From assembly GCA_910592005.1 (NCBI GenBank), contig CAJVPP010000464.1, positions 1 to 31,880 on the forward strand: a stretch of DNA of 31,880 nt. The letters run 5' to 3'. This DNA comes from Funneliformis mosseae. Its lineage: Eukaryota; Glomeromycota; Glomeromycetes; Glomerales; Glomeraceae. Below the pieces are notes generated by a model. The model searched no databases, had not been told where the DNA came from, and saw only the letters and a program-made list of their open reading frames with translations. Positions 30,601 to 31,880 of the stretch are shown here, one piece after another. Made by a program: the position numbers and the translations under genes. Position 1 is the stretch's first letter, and each line of letters begins with the position of its first letter.

Positions 30601-30846
30601 ATGCCCTTTGGTAAATACATATCTGATTTGAAGGACGAGAATTACCCAACTTGTCCTTGCCTAAATAAGAAAGATGATGGGTCTATCTGCAGAAAAAGAT
30701 ACTTTCACGAGGACGGGTATGTCAGACACTATAAGTTTCCACCAAATAAAATGTGTGCATCCTGTAATGGGCTAATCCATTCTCAGACTAGCTTTCGTAT
30801 GATGTATAAGAAAAACTGGCTAGAGAGTCACAAAAAGAGTGAGTAG
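30601..30846 (+). CDS. Small Cys/His-rich protein, tandem copy 1
   Basis: ATG 30601 to TAG 30844-30846 encodes 81 residues: CPCLNKKDDGSICRK, HEDGYVRHYKF, then CASCNGLIHS. The Cys and His spacing suggests one or two zinc-binding sites. It diverges from the recombinase gene. A degenerate copy follows at 30960-31205. No domain is recognised. Confidence 0.55.
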   Translation: MPFGKYISDLKDENYPTCPCLNKKDDGSICRKRYFHEDGYVRHYKFPPNKMCASCNGLIHSQTSFRMMYKKNWLESHKKSE

Positions 30847-30959
30847 GTTTTGTAACTTTGGCCGAAGACGCAGTTACTAAGCTTACTCGCTAAAGCAAAG
30901 GAATTTTGAATATTTATAATAAAAGTGAAAGCGAAGTTTTAAGATTATTAATATTAAAA

Positions 30960-31205
30960 TTACCTCGTATAGGTTGTTTTATCTGCTAATACATCAAGAG
31001 AGATGGTTCGATATGTGGGAAAGGATGCATGAGTGATTTAGAGTGTTCCAGACATTTTAATGCGCATCTTAAAACAATATGCCTTATCTGTAAAGAGCTA
31101 ATCTATTCTGATACTAGAATCTGTAACACGCATAGCAGATTTTATGACCGTGCCTGACGCAAAAGTAAAAAAACTAAAATAGAATCTAATATGATCAAGA
31201 CTTAG
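30960..31205 (+). pseudogene. Small Cys/His-rich protein, tandem copy 2, broken
   Basis: The frame reads CFIC-stop, KRDGSICGKG, LECSRHFNAHL, CLICKELIYSDTR, aligning with copy 1 at CPCL, DDGSICRK, VRHYKF and CASCNGLIHS. There is a stop after CFIC, and TGA after FYDRA. No good ATG is seen. The upstream AATATTTATAATAAAA flank resembles that of copy 1, so the duplication includes the promoter region. Confidence 0.5.
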
Positions 31206-31230
31206 CTAGACAATGATCTGGACTGAAATA

Positions 31231-31880
31231 TTATTTGTCCTGCCCTATAGAATCAAAGAGTTCCTGAATCTCATTATCTGTTTTTGATCTATATAGTGGA
31301 AGTTCTGGTGCATCTTTATCTCCGAAACCAGTACCGTTATATGGTCGACGATTAATTTGGTATGAGTATTGCCTAACTTGTTATCCTTTAGGCCCTATTC
31401 TTTTTTTATCACTTTCAATGTAATACCCACACCAATTGTCAGCAATTACATTAATTGTTTTTATAGCCGAATGAAGATCTGGTATTTCCTTTACATAAGA
31501 CTTAAAATCAAAGAGTAATAAAGATTGGTTTCAAATTTCTATAAACTTTTCACAAGATCGCATAAATGATTCTGATGTAGTATCGTTAGAAAGAGTACGC
31601 TTGTCATCAATGCCAGTAAAGCCTAATATTTGAAAAAGTTCTTGTATAACTTCCCAATGCTTTGCTGAATAAGATTTACGCAAGTTTTCTGCCACTGATT
31701 TTTCCAGATTCTCTTTAGCTTTATAGCAGACAATTTCCCATTGTATATTTTCCTCAGCTTTCAATCCCTTTATTGCATTCTCCTCATCATGACCTTGCCT
31801 TCGAAAATAAGACAACCATAAGAAATGCTTCTGAGCTTCAGGCGAACTAAAATTTTCAACGAATTTTCTATTGCAAATAT
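31231..31880 (-). pseudogene. Unidentified gene running off the right edge
   Basis: The frame enters from the right edge and reads EENIQWEIVCYKAKENLEK, SYSAKHWEVIQELFQILG, LFDFKSYVKEIPDL, then DNWCGYYIESDKKRIGPKG and RRPYNGTGFGDKDAPELPL, to TAA 31231-31233. Stops lie at 31531-31533 (TGA) and after GPKG. I do not recognise it. Its orientation matches the recombinase 0.9 kb away, so it may be part of the same element, but this is not shown. Confidence 0.5.

Noticed and set aside
1..31880. A variant genetic code with TGA read as Trp
   Set aside because: TAA and TAG also interrupt frames at Gln-like and Trp-like positions, and intact ORFs end normally with all three stops.
1..31880. CRISPR array, bacterial operons or tRNA genes
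   Set aside because: No regular spaced repeats, Shine-Dalgarno pattern or cloverleaf was seen; spliceosomal introns point to a eukaryote.

Overview
The window looks like a stretch of nuclear genome from an arbuscular mycorrhizal fungus (Glomeromycotina, most likely Rhizophagus). It is very AT-rich, has short GT-AG introns, and carries gene families I associate with that genus: F-box/leucine-rich-repeat proteins, large coiled-coil proteins, SAM-domain nuclease-like proteins, Crinkler-like kinases, trihelix DNA-binding proteins and zinc-ribbon/Vsr-like nucleases. The genus call rests on recognising these families by eye. No database search was possible.

Layout. (1) Bases 1-4343 are a decayed Polinton/Maverick-like block: a coiled-coil protein running off the left edge (-), an integrase read in one frame with a zinc-ribbon and a PD-(D/E)XK (Vsr-like) nuclease (+), an A32-type packaging ATPase (+) and an intact coiled-coil ORF (-). 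(2) Bases 4591-9143 hold minus-strand host-type genes: a coiled-coil fragment, a four-exon gene with a restriction-enzyme-like core, an unidentified pseudogene, and a 272-residue protein with one nonsense codon. (3) Bases 9822-14004 are a plus-strand run: a three-exon trihelix (Myb/SANT-like) gene, a protein with four zinc ribbons plus a Vsr-like nuclease, and a nuclease-like/kinase fusion with an acidic linker. A direct repeat lies on both sides of the last two genes. (4) Bases 14493-15434 are a membrane-anchored coiled-coil gene (-), followed by about 2.2 kb with no recognisable gene. (5) Bases 17631-21269 contain, all on the minus strand, a 500-residue-class coiled-coil protein, a SAM-nuclease gene with two clean introns, and a 105-residue orphan that resembles a Crinkler header. 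(6) Bases 21955-28586 are a cluster of six LRR or F-box/LRR genes in +,-,-,-,-,+ order. (7) Bases 28632 to the right edge hold a coiled-coil protein, a tyrosine recombinase (Crypton-like), two tandem small Cys/His zinc-finger ORFs and a gene running off the edge.

The dominant feature is decay. Almost every gene on both strands keeps its reading frame, domain order and often its splice sites, but has in-frame stops (about 60 by hand count). Many fall where relatives or repeat units show Trp, Gln or Arg, so they are best explained as C-to-T or G-to-A transitions. All three stop codons occur, so this is not a variant genetic code. Frameshifts are fewer. Only a few ORFs are uninterrupted (3651-4343, 20952-21269, 30601-30846).

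The most interesting items are the integrase/zinc-ribbon/nuclease reading frame and its four-ribbon relative 8 kb away, the Crinkler-like nuclease-kinase and SAM-nuclease genes, the F-box/LRR copies joined to a half retropepsin, and a recurring palindrome plus E-box-like block found upstream of several genes and once inside a coding region.
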